Source: Kribbella sp. NBC_01245 (GTDB lineage Bacteria > Actinomycetota > Actinomycetes > Propionibacteriales > Kribbellaceae). From it: DNA of 64,000 nucleotides. The stretch spans positions 4,154,001 through 4,218,000 of the forward strand of contig NZ_CP108487.1 in NCBI RefSeq assembly GCF_036226525.1, given 5' to 3'. Of this stretch, positions 26,972 to 35,010 are shown piece by piece. The translations under genes and the position numbers were made by a program. The notes below the pieces were generated by a model that was not told the origin of the DNA, made no database searches, and saw nothing but the letters and a program-made list of their open reading frames with translations. Within the stretch, counting starts at the first letter, position 1; each line of letters opens with the position of its first letter.

Positions 26972-27824
26972 AGTGACATTGCAGTGCCACCCAGCTGGCC
27001 GACCACTCCTGGTCGGCCAGCTGGTCTTTGTGCATCCAGAAGTACAGGCGGCCCGCATCGCCCCAACTCATCCCGATCTCCGGCTGGGAGTCGACCTGCA
27101 GCAGCAGGCGCCAATCCCGCGCGCCCTCGGTCAACCCGACCTGACTCTGATCCTGGTAGCCGTCGAATCCCTGGCTGGCCATCTGACACATCAACTGCAT
27201 ATCGCCCTGAAGCGGATCGGGATGGCCGAGCAGCCTGTGCACGACCGCCGGCGGTTCATCGCCCAGACGATCCAGCACCCCGCTGTAAGTAAAGGCATCC
27301 TCAGGGCTGATCTCGAGCGCTTCGAACTCAGCCGACTCGCACGGCACGAAGGTGAACGTCGGCACCGGCCTCAGCCGTAGTGCCTCGAACCGCCCGCCGA
27401 CAGACAACCCGGACGGCGGCTCGCGCCGAACCAGCTGGGCGCCAGGTGGCGTGAAGAGCACAGCCCAGCCGCCACGATCCTTCGGGTCGCTACCCCAGAC
27501 GGCCGTTTCGGTCTCGTAGAAGAAGGACAGCAGGCCACGCGCGGGCAGCGCGCCCTCCGCATCGAAGGAATGCGTGTCGGCCAGGTCGATCTGTGCGATG
27601 AAGGCCAGCGGCACGCCATCCCAATCAGGCCAGGCGGTTTTGGCAGGCAGGTCAGGCCGCCCGCCCAGGCGAGAAGCGCCGAGGCGATGATCAGCGACCT
27701 GTTCGACGAGCAGCCGCACGCTGGGACGCATCAAACCCATCAGGGCAGTCGCGTGCCGCCCCAGACCAGCGGCGCTCAATGCTTTGACGTAACGGGCGAT
27801 CGAGGTATCTGTACGAGTCTCCAT
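26970..27824 (-). CDS. DUF1963 (YwqG-like) protein
   Basis: 284 residues. The DUF1963 hallmarks are present: SRLGGRPDLPAKTAWPDW followed by PLAFIAQIDLAD, then GLLSFFYETETAVWG, and at the C-terminus a conserved DWRLLLQVDS, then WGDAGRLYFWMHKDQL. The family is cytoplasmic, widespread and has no proven function; some members are linked to contact-dependent or polymorphic toxin loci, which is not evident here. It is a single gene, convergent with the cyclophilin gene. Confidence 0.85.
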   Translation of the reverse strand: METRTDTSIARYVKALSAAGLGRHATALMGLMRPSVRLLVEQVADHRLGASRLGGRPDLPAKTAWPDWDGVPLAFIAQIDLADTHSFDAEGALPARGLLSFFYETETAVWGSDPKDRGGWAVLFTPPGAQLVRREPPSGLSVGGRFEALRLRPVPTFTFVPCESAEFEALEISPEDAFTYSGVLDRLGDEPPAVVHRLLGHPDPLQGDMQLMCQMASQGFDGYQDQSQVGLTEGARDWRLLLQVDSQPEIGMSWGDAGRLYFWMHKDQLADQEWSASWVALQCH

Positions 27825-27878
27825 GCCAGGGAAGATGCCGTCGAAAACGGCACCTTCCCCGGTTATCCACAGAAAATC

Positions 27879-29054
27879 TCAGGCGAGTTGGCCATACTTC
27901 CAGCGCGGCCAGCCAAGGAGAGCGTCGATCTGGACCATGCCCGCCTGCTCCAGCAGTTGCACCGGCTTGTCGTCGAAGTGGAACAGGCCCGTCTTCGGAT
28001 CACGCGCCTCGGTCCAGGCACGGTCGGAGTAGGCCGTCATCGCGGCGCGGTAGCCCGGGTTCGGCGCGACCGTCTCCAGGATGAACAGGTTCTTGAAGTA
28101 GATCGAGTTGAACCGCGACGGCTGCTTCCACAGCCGGTCCTCGGAGCCGTAGAAGGCCAGCGAGGCAGCGGCTACGGCCTTCGCGTTGTCGAGGTACTTC
28201 TTCTCGCCGGTCGCCTTGTAGAGCAAGGTGCTAGCGCCGATCATGACGCCCTGGTTGTAGCTCCACTGGGTCTTCTCGATGTTGCCGGCCAGGTCGATGT
28301 GGTCCCAGTAGAGACCGTTCGGCGCCAGCATGCACTTCTGCGTCCAGTCGTACATCTTCTTCGACCAGGTGAGGTAGCTCTTCTCCCTGGTCTGCAGGTA
28401 GAGGTGCAGGCCGAGCTCCGCGCCCGGGCCGTTCGACACGGTGTTGCGGTCCTGGCTCCACGGGGCCTGGGTCCAGAAGACGCCACCGGCGCAGGGATGC
28501 GAGGGGTCGTCGTCCCAGCCGTAGACGACCAGGTCGAAGATCTCCTTGGCCCGGGTGAGCGAGGATCGGTCGCCCGTGCGCTTGAAGTGCTGGATCAGGT
28601 TGAGCCCGATCCATTCGTTGTCGTCGTAGAACTTGTCGCCACCATGACCGAGCGGCGGCCGCAGGTACGAGTCGTACCCCTTGGGCGTTGTCGTGGTGTT
28701 CCAGTACGGCTTGTAGCCGTCGAGACGCAGATCCGCCTCTGCCGCCCAGCGGTGGCCCGTGAGCGGCGTACCGGCGAGGTTCTCGGCTGCGATGACCGCC
28801 TGCGAGTACGGCCAGATGTAGGAATAGGGGTTCGACTGGTGGTTCGGGTACTCCTCGAGCAGCAGGCCCTTGCCCGCGTCGAAGTAGGTGTTCAGCGCCT
28901 TGTACGACGCGGCGGCGCGCTCTGTCGAGCGTGAAGCGGTCATGGCCTCGCTGTCCTGGCTACCAGTGGCGGCGGTCGTCTGGAGTGCGGCGAAGACCGC
29001 CACCCCGGCCAGACCGCCGACCAGCGTTCTGGTGAATCTCAACCCTCTGCGCAT
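27879..29054 (-). CDS. Secreted glycoside hydrolase family 76 (alpha-1,6-mannanase-like)
   Basis: 391 residues. An N-terminal signal peptide (RRGLRFTRTLVGGLAGVAVFAAL, cleaved near residue 30) directs export. The (alpha/alpha)6 barrel of GH76 is recognisable, with the catalytic Asp pair Asp144-Asp145 in YDDNEWIG and later SNGPGAELGLHL, WSYNQGVMIGA and FKNLFILE. GH76 enzymes cut alpha-1,6-mannan, as in fungal cell walls or mycobacterial-type lipomannan cores. Two CG-centred palindromes upstream suggest control by a LacI-type regulator. It is the first of three envelope-related minus-strand genes but separated by 164 bp from the next. Confidence 0.88.
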   Translation of the reverse strand: MRRGLRFTRTLVGGLAGVAVFAALQTTAATGSQDSEAMTASRSTERAAASYKALNTYFDAGKGLLLEEYPNHQSNPYSYIWPYSQAVIAAENLAGTPLTGHRWAAEADLRLDGYKPYWNTTTTPKGYDSYLRPPLGHGGDKFYDDNEWIGLNLIQHFKRTGDRSSLTRAKEIFDLVVYGWDDDPSHPCAGGVFWTQAPWSQDRNTVSNGPGAELGLHLYLQTREKSYLTWSKKMYDWTQKCMLAPNGLYWDHIDLAGNIEKTQWSYNQGVMIGASTLLYKATGEKKYLDNAKAVAAASLAFYGSEDRLWKQPSRFNSIYFKNLFILETVAPNPGYRAAMTAYSDRAWTEARDPKTGLFHFDDKPVQLLEQAGMVQIDALLGWPRWKYGQLA

Positions 29055-29077
29055 CGGAACGACTCCCTCGGGCGGAT

Positions 29078-29163
29078 TGACATCGATGTCACGTTTTAGC
29101 CCGCCGAGGAACTCACGTCAATGGTCAAGGCATCCGCATACCGAGATTTTTGGAAACGTTCCC
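29078..29163. promoter_or_regulatory. Candidate operators upstream of the GH76 gene
   Basis: TGACATCGATGTCA (29078-29091) is a perfect 14-bp palindrome 24 bp upstream of the GH76 start. GGAAACGTTCCC (29152-29163) is a second CG-centred near-palindrome. Both have the look of LacI/GalR-family operators, which commonly control actinobacterial glycosidase genes. No such regulator is encoded nearby. Confidence 0.5.
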
Positions 29164-29218
29164 GCCGACCACAGCCCGAGCCGCCCAAACCGGACAGGGG
29201 CTGAACCGGTCCACACGA

Positions 29219-30376
29219 TCACCCAAAGTTGAACCACGTTGAGCGCAAGCGCAACTTGTACCGGACCTGTTCGCCGGTGAACGTCCGCACCCCGTCCGCC
29301 CCCGTCACCTGCACCCGAAGGGCCCGCCCGCCCCATTCGCCGTACCCGTTCCGCGAACTGACAACGATGTGCCTGATCGTGCCGACACCGAAGACGCGCT
29401 CGGCCGTCGAGCGCTTCACCGTCACCTTCCAGGTGTTGTGCGGGTTGCCGGGATGGCCGTCGTACGGATCGGCCTTGCCGACCTGGTACGGCTCGTCGCC
29501 CGGCGCCGTCTGGCCGCCACTCGACGCGGAGAACTCGGCGATGACCGGCACGCCCCCGGAGATCCGGATCACGCCGGCGGTGTCCGCGATGGCCTCGTCG
29601 GTCGAACCGACCTCGGCGCCGTACCCGCCGTAGACCTGGCAGGAGACCGTGTCGCACAGGTCGTAGTCGCGGTTGGCCCGCAGACGGCGGTGGTACGCCG
29701 AATAGGTGCGGGCGGCAACGGCCTGAGCCTGCAGAGCGGCCGGTCGCCAGGAGGTGATCGCCTCGCGAGGTACGACGCCGCGCAAGTAGCTCTCCAGTGG
29801 AACGACGTTGATCGTGTCGAGGCCGCTGCCGCGACGGTCGGCCGTTCGCAAGGCGCCGCGATAGCCGACTTGGCGGCCGCTCGGCAGCACCAACGCGGTC
29901 ACCACAGGGCCCTCGAACTGGGCCATGCCCTTGAAGATCCTCCGGCCGCCCCAAACGGCCCATCGCTTCGTCGGCGCCCAGTAGTACCTGAGCCGGGTTC
30001 GCGAGGTGCCATACGAGTCGATGGACCAGGAGGTGATGTTGCGCGTCCTCGGCAACGTCCAGGCCGTTCCGTCACCGAGGTCGCGAACACGCAGGCCATT
30101 CACCGCACCGACTCGCAGACCGTCCGTGGTGTCCGCCGTGATGTGGATCCGGATAACGCCGCCTGCGTGCGCCCGCGTCGTACCCGGGTAGTAGAAGTTC
30201 ATGATCTCGGTGGACGACTTCCCTGCCAGGGCAGCACCTTGTGCGCCGTACTGGGACATGCCGCGACCATGACCGTAACCACGGCCGTAGATCACCAGGT
30301 CGCCTGCCGAAACAGCAACAGGCGCAGGCGGCACAAGCAAGGTCGTTGCCATCAGCAACGCTAGGGAACCGCTCAT
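29219..30376 (-). CDS. SpoIID/LytB-domain secreted protein
   Basis: 385 residues with a signal peptide (SLALLMATTLLVPPAPVAVSA). The SpoIID domain is clear: GRGYGHGRGMSQYGAQG near the N-terminus, VPLESYLRGVVPREAITSW, LQAQAVAARTYSAYH, and CDTVSCQVYGG followed by DTAGVIRISGG and FSASSGGQT. SpoIID is a lytic transglycosylase acting on denuded peptidoglycan; in non-sporulating actinobacteria its role is wall remodelling. It overlaps the upstream amidase gene by 4 bp, so the two are translationally coupled and probably act on the same wall material. Confidence 0.88.
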   Translation of the reverse strand: MSGSLALLMATTLLVPPAPVAVSAGDLVIYGRGYGHGRGMSQYGAQGAALAGKSSTEIMNFYYPGTTRAHAGGVIRIHITADTTDGLRVGAVNGLRVRDLGDGTAWTLPRTRNITSWSIDSYGTSRTRLRYYWAPTKRWAVWGGRRIFKGMAQFEGPVVTALVLPSGRQVGYRGALRTADRRGSGLDTINVVPLESYLRGVVPREAITSWRPAALQAQAVAARTYSAYHRRLRANRDYDLCDTVSCQVYGGYGAEVGSTDEAIADTAGVIRISGGVPVIAEFSASSGGQTAPGDEPYQVGKADPYDGHPGNPHNTWKVTVKRSTAERVFGVGTIRHIVVSSRNGYGEWGGRALRVQVTGADGVRTFTGEQVRYKLRLRSTWFNFG

Positions 30377-32004
30377 CGGAATATGACCTTCGCTCGATTG
30401 CTACGGGAGTTCCACTCGATCCGGCCGCCCTGGAAGCGCTGGGCCAGGCCGCCGCGAACGTGGTACGGGCTGGTCGTCGGCAGCCGCAGGCGCGACCGCT
30501 CGGCGCCGACGCGCAGGTAGTGCAGCATGATCACGCCGTAGATCGCCTGCACACCGGTCGATCGGGACCAGTAGAGGGCGGCGCGAGTGCCCTTGTGCTC
30601 GAACAGCTGCACCCGTGAGCCGTTGGCGCGGCCGTTCTTCTCCTCGCCGACCGGAAGCCCCAGTGGGCCGTTGGCGGAACCGAAGGCGCGATACCGGGCG
30701 CGGAAGCCGCCACGGACCGAATGGGCGCCAGTGGCGCCGGACCAGTAGACATCCCGGTTGCGGAACCAGGTGCTGCGTCCAGTTCGCGTGGGGTGCTCAC
30801 CCCAGAAGGGCGCGCCCAGGACCGACTCACCACCTACGCGGCGGGCATAGCGGTAGATCGGGGTTGAGGCGCCGTGGTCCATCAGAGCGCTTACCCGCTT
30901 ACGTAGTTCGCCTAGTTTGGCGTAGACGTTCTTGCCCGGGCAGGCCGTCGCTTTGGTGTCGCGATGGCCTGAGATCGCGTCGAAGCTTGAGCCGTTGATG
31001 AGCGCCTTGCCGAACGGCGAGCGGTAGTTCGCGTCGAGCTTCCACGCGATCACGCGGGATGCCATGTCGAGCATCGCGGACGACGGCTGGGCCTTCTCGA
31101 AGTTGCCGATCATGCTGACGCCGAAGGAGTCGCTGTTGAATCTGCCGGTATGCGCCCCCAGCACCGGCAAGTGCATCCCGCCGGCCCTGCCCTCGAAGGC
31201 CTGCCCGTACTTGTCGACCAGGAAGTTGTAGCCCAGGTCGCACCAGCCACGCCCCTTCACGTGATACGCGTACATGCTGCGGATCATCGCGGCCGACTGC
31301 GCCTTGGTGTAGCGATTGGTATCGGCCGTGTGGTGCACGAACGCGGCCCGGATCGTGCTGGTGAACCGAGGGGTCGCACAGGCCACACCGTTGAACGACC
31401 GCAGCGACTCGTCCGCACCCCAGCCCTGCCTGGTAACGATCTTCGGCATCGGGAACGGCATCGGCCCGGTCGCCGAGTCGTAAACCGCACCACCTGTCGT
31501 GGCCATCCGCGCGGGCTCGTCGTCCGGACTCGCACCTGGATCGATCAGCACCACCTTGGCGTCCGGCACGGGCTTGCCGTCGAGAGTGGTCAGGGAGACC
31601 TGCACGCCGGTTGAAGGCTCCACCCAGAGTGGCTCGGTGCCGGAACGACCAGCAGCGGCAGTGGCGGCGTCAGGCCCGTGCTCCTCCTCCACGTGCAGTC
31701 CCTGCCAGGGGCTCCACTGGCCGCCTGAGAAGACGCTGACCTTCGCGACGACCTTTGCCGCGTCAGGCTGGTAGGGCCAGGTAACGCCGACCAGACGGAA
31801 GACGTCGGTCTGGGGTTCGACCGCGCTCGCGTACGCCGTACCAGGAGCGTTGCGGACGTCCAGCTCGACGTACGCCGACTTGATCGGCTGGCGCACGTCT
31901 ACAGCCGCCATAGAGGCCGTTGGCGGGCCGTACGGGACAAGGAGAACCAGACCGGCGGTGAGGATCGCGACCAGCCGGTGAAACCTGCTGAACCTGCTCA
32001 TCAT
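30373..32004 (-). CDS. N-acetylmuramoyl-L-alanine amidase (PGRP domain) with LGFP repeats
   Basis: 543 residues from the ATG at 32004; a GTG at 32034 would add ten. A signal peptide (VAILTAGLVLLVPYG) is followed by a beta-rich region (about 35-185). The PGRP/type-2 amidase domain (about 190-370) carries the zinc ligands His225, His347 and Cys355 (FVHHTAD, SGHRDTKATACPG). The C-terminal 150 residues contain LGFP wall-binding repeats (ESVLGAPFWGE, GPLGLPVGEE). It would cut the amide bond between MurNAc and the stem peptide outside the membrane. The coupled SpoIID gene follows. Confidence 0.9.
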   Translation of the reverse strand: MMSRFSRFHRLVAILTAGLVLLVPYGPPTASMAAVDVRQPIKSAYVELDVRNAPGTAYASAVEPQTDVFRLVGVTWPYQPDAAKVVAKVSVFSGGQWSPWQGLHVEEEHGPDAATAAAGRSGTEPLWVEPSTGVQVSLTTLDGKPVPDAKVVLIDPGASPDDEPARMATTGGAVYDSATGPMPFPMPKIVTRQGWGADESLRSFNGVACATPRFTSTIRAAFVHHTADTNRYTKAQSAAMIRSMYAYHVKGRGWCDLGYNFLVDKYGQAFEGRAGGMHLPVLGAHTGRFNSDSFGVSMIGNFEKAQPSSAMLDMASRVIAWKLDANYRSPFGKALINGSSFDAISGHRDTKATACPGKNVYAKLGELRKRVSALMDHGASTPIYRYARRVGGESVLGAPFWGEHPTRTGRSTWFRNRDVYWSGATGAHSVRGGFRARYRAFGSANGPLGLPVGEEKNGRANGSRVQLFEHKGTRAALYWSRSTGVQAIYGVIMLHYLRVGAERSRLRLPTTSPYHVRGGLAQRFQGGRIEWNSRSNRAKVIFR

Positions 32005-32185
32005 GCGGCCTTTCGGCGGCAGAGGGCGGTCCACCTGAACTGTTACGGCTGTTACTGGTGTGAAGGTTGTGGCAGCAGTAACCGATTATGCGCCATGAGT
32101 CATGTCCTGACTAGAGGGGCGTATGGGAGGAGGGGCTGGGCTGACTGGGTAGGCTCGTTGTAACACCCACCGAGGAAGGCCCGTC

Positions 32186-33025
32186 ATGAAGTGGATTTTG
32201 CTCATCGCGGTGATCGCCATCGCGGTGATGGCGTACCGCTCTTACCAGCGCACCCAGCTCCAGGCGAAGAAGAAGCTCGAGATCAGCTCGGCCGAACTCG
32301 CCTCCGTCAAGAAGACCGCCGAAGAGGACATCACCAAGTTCGGCGAAGAGCTGCAGGACCTCGACCTGGACATGGTCGGCAAAGACCTCGGTGACGGTGC
32401 ACGACAGGATTACCAGCGTGCCCTCGACGCGTACGAGTCGTCCAAGCAGGCCCTCGACGCAGTAACCGAGGCAGACCAGATCAAGCACGTGATCGAGATC
32501 CTCGAGGACGGCCGCTACGCGTCGGCGTGTGTGCGCGCCCGGGTCAACGGCGAGCCGCTGCCGCAGCGCCGCCCCTCCTGCTTCTTCAACCCGCAGCACG
32601 GCCCCTCGACCGAGGACGTCACCTGGGCCCCGGCCGGTGGCGCACCGCGCGAGGTGCCGGCCTGTGCGGCTGACGCCGAGCGCGTCCGCGCCGGCGCCGA
32701 CCCGGATGTCCGCAAGGTCATGGTCGGCCCGCAGCGGGTGCCGTACTGGGAGGCAGGCCCGGCCTACTCGCCGTACGCGCAGGGCATGTTCGGCGCCCTC
32801 GGCGGTGTGATGACCGGCATGTTCATCGGCACGATGCTCGGCGGCATGTTCGCCGGCGGCGGCTACGGCGACCTCGCGGGCGGCGGCTTCGACAGCGTCG
32901 ACGCCGGTGGGTTCGAAGGCGGCGGCGATGGTGGCGGCGGTGACGGCGGCGGCGACGGCGGCGGCTGGTCCGACGGCTTCGGCGGCGACGACGGCGGCGG
33001 CTTCGACTTCGGCGGCTTCGAGTAA
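32186..33025 (+). CDS. Conserved actinobacterial membrane-anchored protein, Gly-rich tail
   Basis: 279 residues with a clear SD (GAGGAAGG). Residues 1-17 are a membrane helix, 18-100 a coiled coil, and the middle a conserved actinobacterial block with four cysteines and RRPSCFFNPQHGPS, then DVTWAPAGGAPREVPAC and RVPYWEAGPAYSPY. A small hydrophobic glycine-rich segment (GGVMTGMFIGTMLGGMF) precedes an acidic Gly/Asp tail ending in Phe. Homologous proteins are of unknown function. It is divergent from the amidase gene; the shared upstream region contains GTTACTG (32053) and CAGTAAC (near 32074) as an inverted pair. Confidence 0.8.
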   Translation: MKWILLIAVIAIAVMAYRSYQRTQLQAKKKLEISSAELASVKKTAEEDITKFGEELQDLDLDMVGKDLGDGARQDYQRALDAYESSKQALDAVTEADQIKHVIEILEDGRYASACVRARVNGEPLPQRRPSCFFNPQHGPSTEDVTWAPAGGAPREVPACAADAERVRAGADPDVRKVMVGPQRVPYWEAGPAYSPYAQGMFGALGGVMTGMFIGTMLGGMFAGGGYGDLAGGGFDSVDAGGFEGGGDGGGGDGGGDGGGWSDGFGGDDGGGFDFGGFE

Positions 33026-33043
33026 TCCACCAGCGCATGTAAG

Positions 33044-33070
33044 GGCCGGCACCCAATCAGGGTGCCGGCC
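33044..33070. terminator. Bidirectional terminator hairpin
   Basis: GGCCGGCACCC, loop AATCA, GGGTGCCGGCC, followed by TTTA. It lies between the convergent membrane-protein gene and lpdA. Confidence 0.85.
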
Positions 33071-33078
33071 TTTATCAA

Positions 33079-34458
33079 TTAACTCCGCAGGTGCAACCGC
33101 CGGGCAGCCTCGGCGACCGAGCCCGAGACCGACGGGTAGACCGTGAACGCGTTCGCCACCTGATCGACCGTCAACCGGGCCGCAACCGCGATCGAGATCG
33201 GGTGGATCAACTCGCTGGCCCGCGGCGCCACCACCACGCCACCGACCACGATGCCCGTGTTCGGCAGGCAGAAGAGCTTCACAAAACCATCACGAACACC
33301 TTGCATTTTCGCCCGCGCGTTATCCGCCAGCGGCACCTTCACCACCATCGCCGTACTGCCGCCCGCGTCGAGCACCGCCTGCGTCAGCCCGACGGTCGCG
33401 ATCTCCGGCGCGGTGAACACGTTCGACGACACGGTCTGCAGGTCGAGCGGCTGAACCGCGTCGCCCAGCGCGTGCGACATCGCGATCCGGCCCTGCATCG
33501 CGGCGACCGAGGCCAGCATCAGTACGCCGGTGCAGTCGCCCGCCGCGTAGACCCCGCGCGCCGTCGTCCGGGACACCTTGTCGGTCGTGACGAAGCCGCC
33601 ATCGCCCAGCGACACGCCCGACTCGACCAGGCCCATGTCCTCGGTGTTCGGCAGCGATCCGACGGCCAGCAGAGCGTGCGAACCCTCGACCGTCCGGCCG
33701 TCCGTGAGCGTCACCACGACGCCTTCGCCGACCCGCTTGACCGACTCCGCCCGAGACTTGCCGAGCACGGTCATCCCCCGCCGCATGAAGACGTCCTGGA
33801 GCACCTCGGCGGCGTCCGCGTCCTCCCCCGGCAGCACCCGGTCGCGGCTCGAGACCAGCACCACGTCGCTGCCGAGAGCGTCGTACGCACTGGCGAACTC
33901 GGCACCGGTCACACCCGAGCCGACCACGATGAGCCGCTCGGGAAGCTCCTGCAGCTCGTAGACCTGCTCCCAGGTCAGGATGCGCTCGCCGTCCGGCTCT
34001 GACCCGGCCAAGATGCGCGGGCGCGCGCCGGTGGAAATCAGGACGACGTCCGCGGCGAGTCGTTCATCGCCGACCAGCACGGTGTCGGGCCCGTCAAGCC
34101 GGCCACGGCCCTGGATCACGCGGATGCCGTCGCGCTCCAGCCGGCGGCTGATGCCGTCCGACTGGGCCTGAGCGAGCCGCTTGACCCGGGCGTTGATGAC
34201 CGAGAGATCGACGTGCACGGAGTTCGCCGGGTCGTCGTCCCCGTCGTCCACCCGGACGCCTAGTTCACCTGCCTCCTCGACCTGGGTCATCACCTCCGCG
34301 GTCGCGATCAGGGTCTTGCTCGGCACACAGTCCGTCAGGACCGCCGAACCACCGATCCCGTCGGTGTCCACGACCGTTACCTCTGCTCCCAGCTGTACTG
34401 CGGCATGCGCCGCCTCGTACCCGCCGGGACCGCCTCCGATGATCACAACTGACGCCAC
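33079..34458 (-). CDS. lpdA: NAD(P)H-quinone dehydrogenase LpdA
   Basis: 459 residues of the flavoprotein disulfide-reductase fold: FAD motif VVIIGGGPGGYEAA, second nucleotide motif VVGSGVTGAEFASAY, and GVYAAGDCTG. The redox disulfide is absent: the region reads GGSAVLTDCVPSK, with Cys44 kept but the first cysteine replaced (Ala39). That is characteristic of the LpdA group (M. tuberculosis Rv3303c), which reduces quinones with NAD(P)H rather than lipoamide. It starts 31 bp from the divergent gamma-glutamylcyclotransferase-like gene. The nearby phosphohexomutase gene recalls the lpdA-to-pmmB neighbourhood of mycobacteria. Confidence 0.9.
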   Translation of the reverse strand: MASVVIIGGGPGGYEAAHAAVQLGAEVTVVDTDGIGGSAVLTDCVPSKTLIATAEVMTQVEEAGELGVRVDDGDDDPANSVHVDLSVINARVKRLAQAQSDGISRRLERDGIRVIQGRGRLDGPDTVLVGDERLAADVVLISTGARPRILAGSEPDGERILTWEQVYELQELPERLIVVGSGVTGAEFASAYDALGSDVVLVSSRDRVLPGEDADAAEVLQDVFMRRGMTVLGKSRAESVKRVGEGVVVTLTDGRTVEGSHALLAVGSLPNTEDMGLVESGVSLGDGGFVTTDKVSRTTARGVYAAGDCTGVLMLASVAAMQGRIAMSHALGDAVQPLDLQTVSSNVFTAPEIATVGLTQAVLDAGGSTAMVVKVPLADNARAKMQGVRDGFVKLFCLPNTGIVVGGVVVAPRASELIHPISIAVAARLTVDQVANAFTVYPSVSGSVAEAARRLHLRS

Positions 34459-34489
34459 GAGAGGCCATTGTTCCGTATCGTGTGATCGC

Positions 34490-34951
34490 GTGAACCTGTA
34501 CGCCGCATTTGCGTCGAATCTCGACCCGAATCAGATGGCCGAGCGTTGCCCCTATTCCCCGCTGCGCGGGACCGGCTGGATCGTCGGCTGGCGCCTCACC
34601 TTCGGTGGCGAGGAGCTGGGCTGGGAGGGCTCGATGGCGACCATCGTCGAGGACCCCACCGACCCGGACAACCAGGTCTTCGTCGCGCTGTACGACGTCA
34701 GTCCGCAGGACGTCGAGCGGCTGGACGAGTGGGAGTGGCTCGACCAGGGGATCTACCAGAAGATCAACGTCCGGGTGCAGACGCTCGACGGCGAGCAGCT
34801 GGCCTGGGTCTACGTGCTGAACGCGTACGAGGGCGGTCTGCCCTCCGCGCGCTACCTCGGCATCCTGGCCGAATCCGCCGAGGCCGCGGGCGCTCCCGAC
34901 GACTACGTGGCCGCCCTCCGCGCCCGCCCCTGCAACTCGTCCGGCCACTGA
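34490..34951 (+). CDS. Gamma-glutamylcyclotransferase-like protein
   Basis: 153 residues from the GTG at 34490; longer readings run antisense into lpdA. It has the AIG2/GGCT fold: LYAAFASNLDPNQMAERCP (the YxxGSNL-like start), GTGWIVGWRLTFGG, and LDEWEWLDQGIYQKINVRVQ near the expected catalytic acidic residue. Members cyclise gamma-glutamyl amines to 5-oxoproline or act in glutathione/mycothiol-related turnover; here the substrate is unknown. It lies 31 bp from lpdA and 59 bp before the phosphohexomutase gene. Confidence 0.85.
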   Translation: MNLYAAFASNLDPNQMAERCPYSPLRGTGWIVGWRLTFGGEELGWEGSMATIVEDPTDPDNQVFVALYDVSPQDVERLDEWEWLDQGIYQKINVRVQTLDGEQLAWVYVLNAYEGGLPSARYLGILAESAEAAGAPDDYVAALRARPCNSSGH

Positions 34952-35010
34952 CAGAGCGGGACTCGTCGGCCAGACGATGACAGTGCTGGTGCGACGGTAT
35001 CGTCGGGGCC

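Noticed and set aside
32035..32185. ydaO-type c-di-AMP riboswitch before the amidase gene
   Set aside because: Such switches are common before actinobacterial wall hydrolases, but the leader is too short and lacks the conserved elements.
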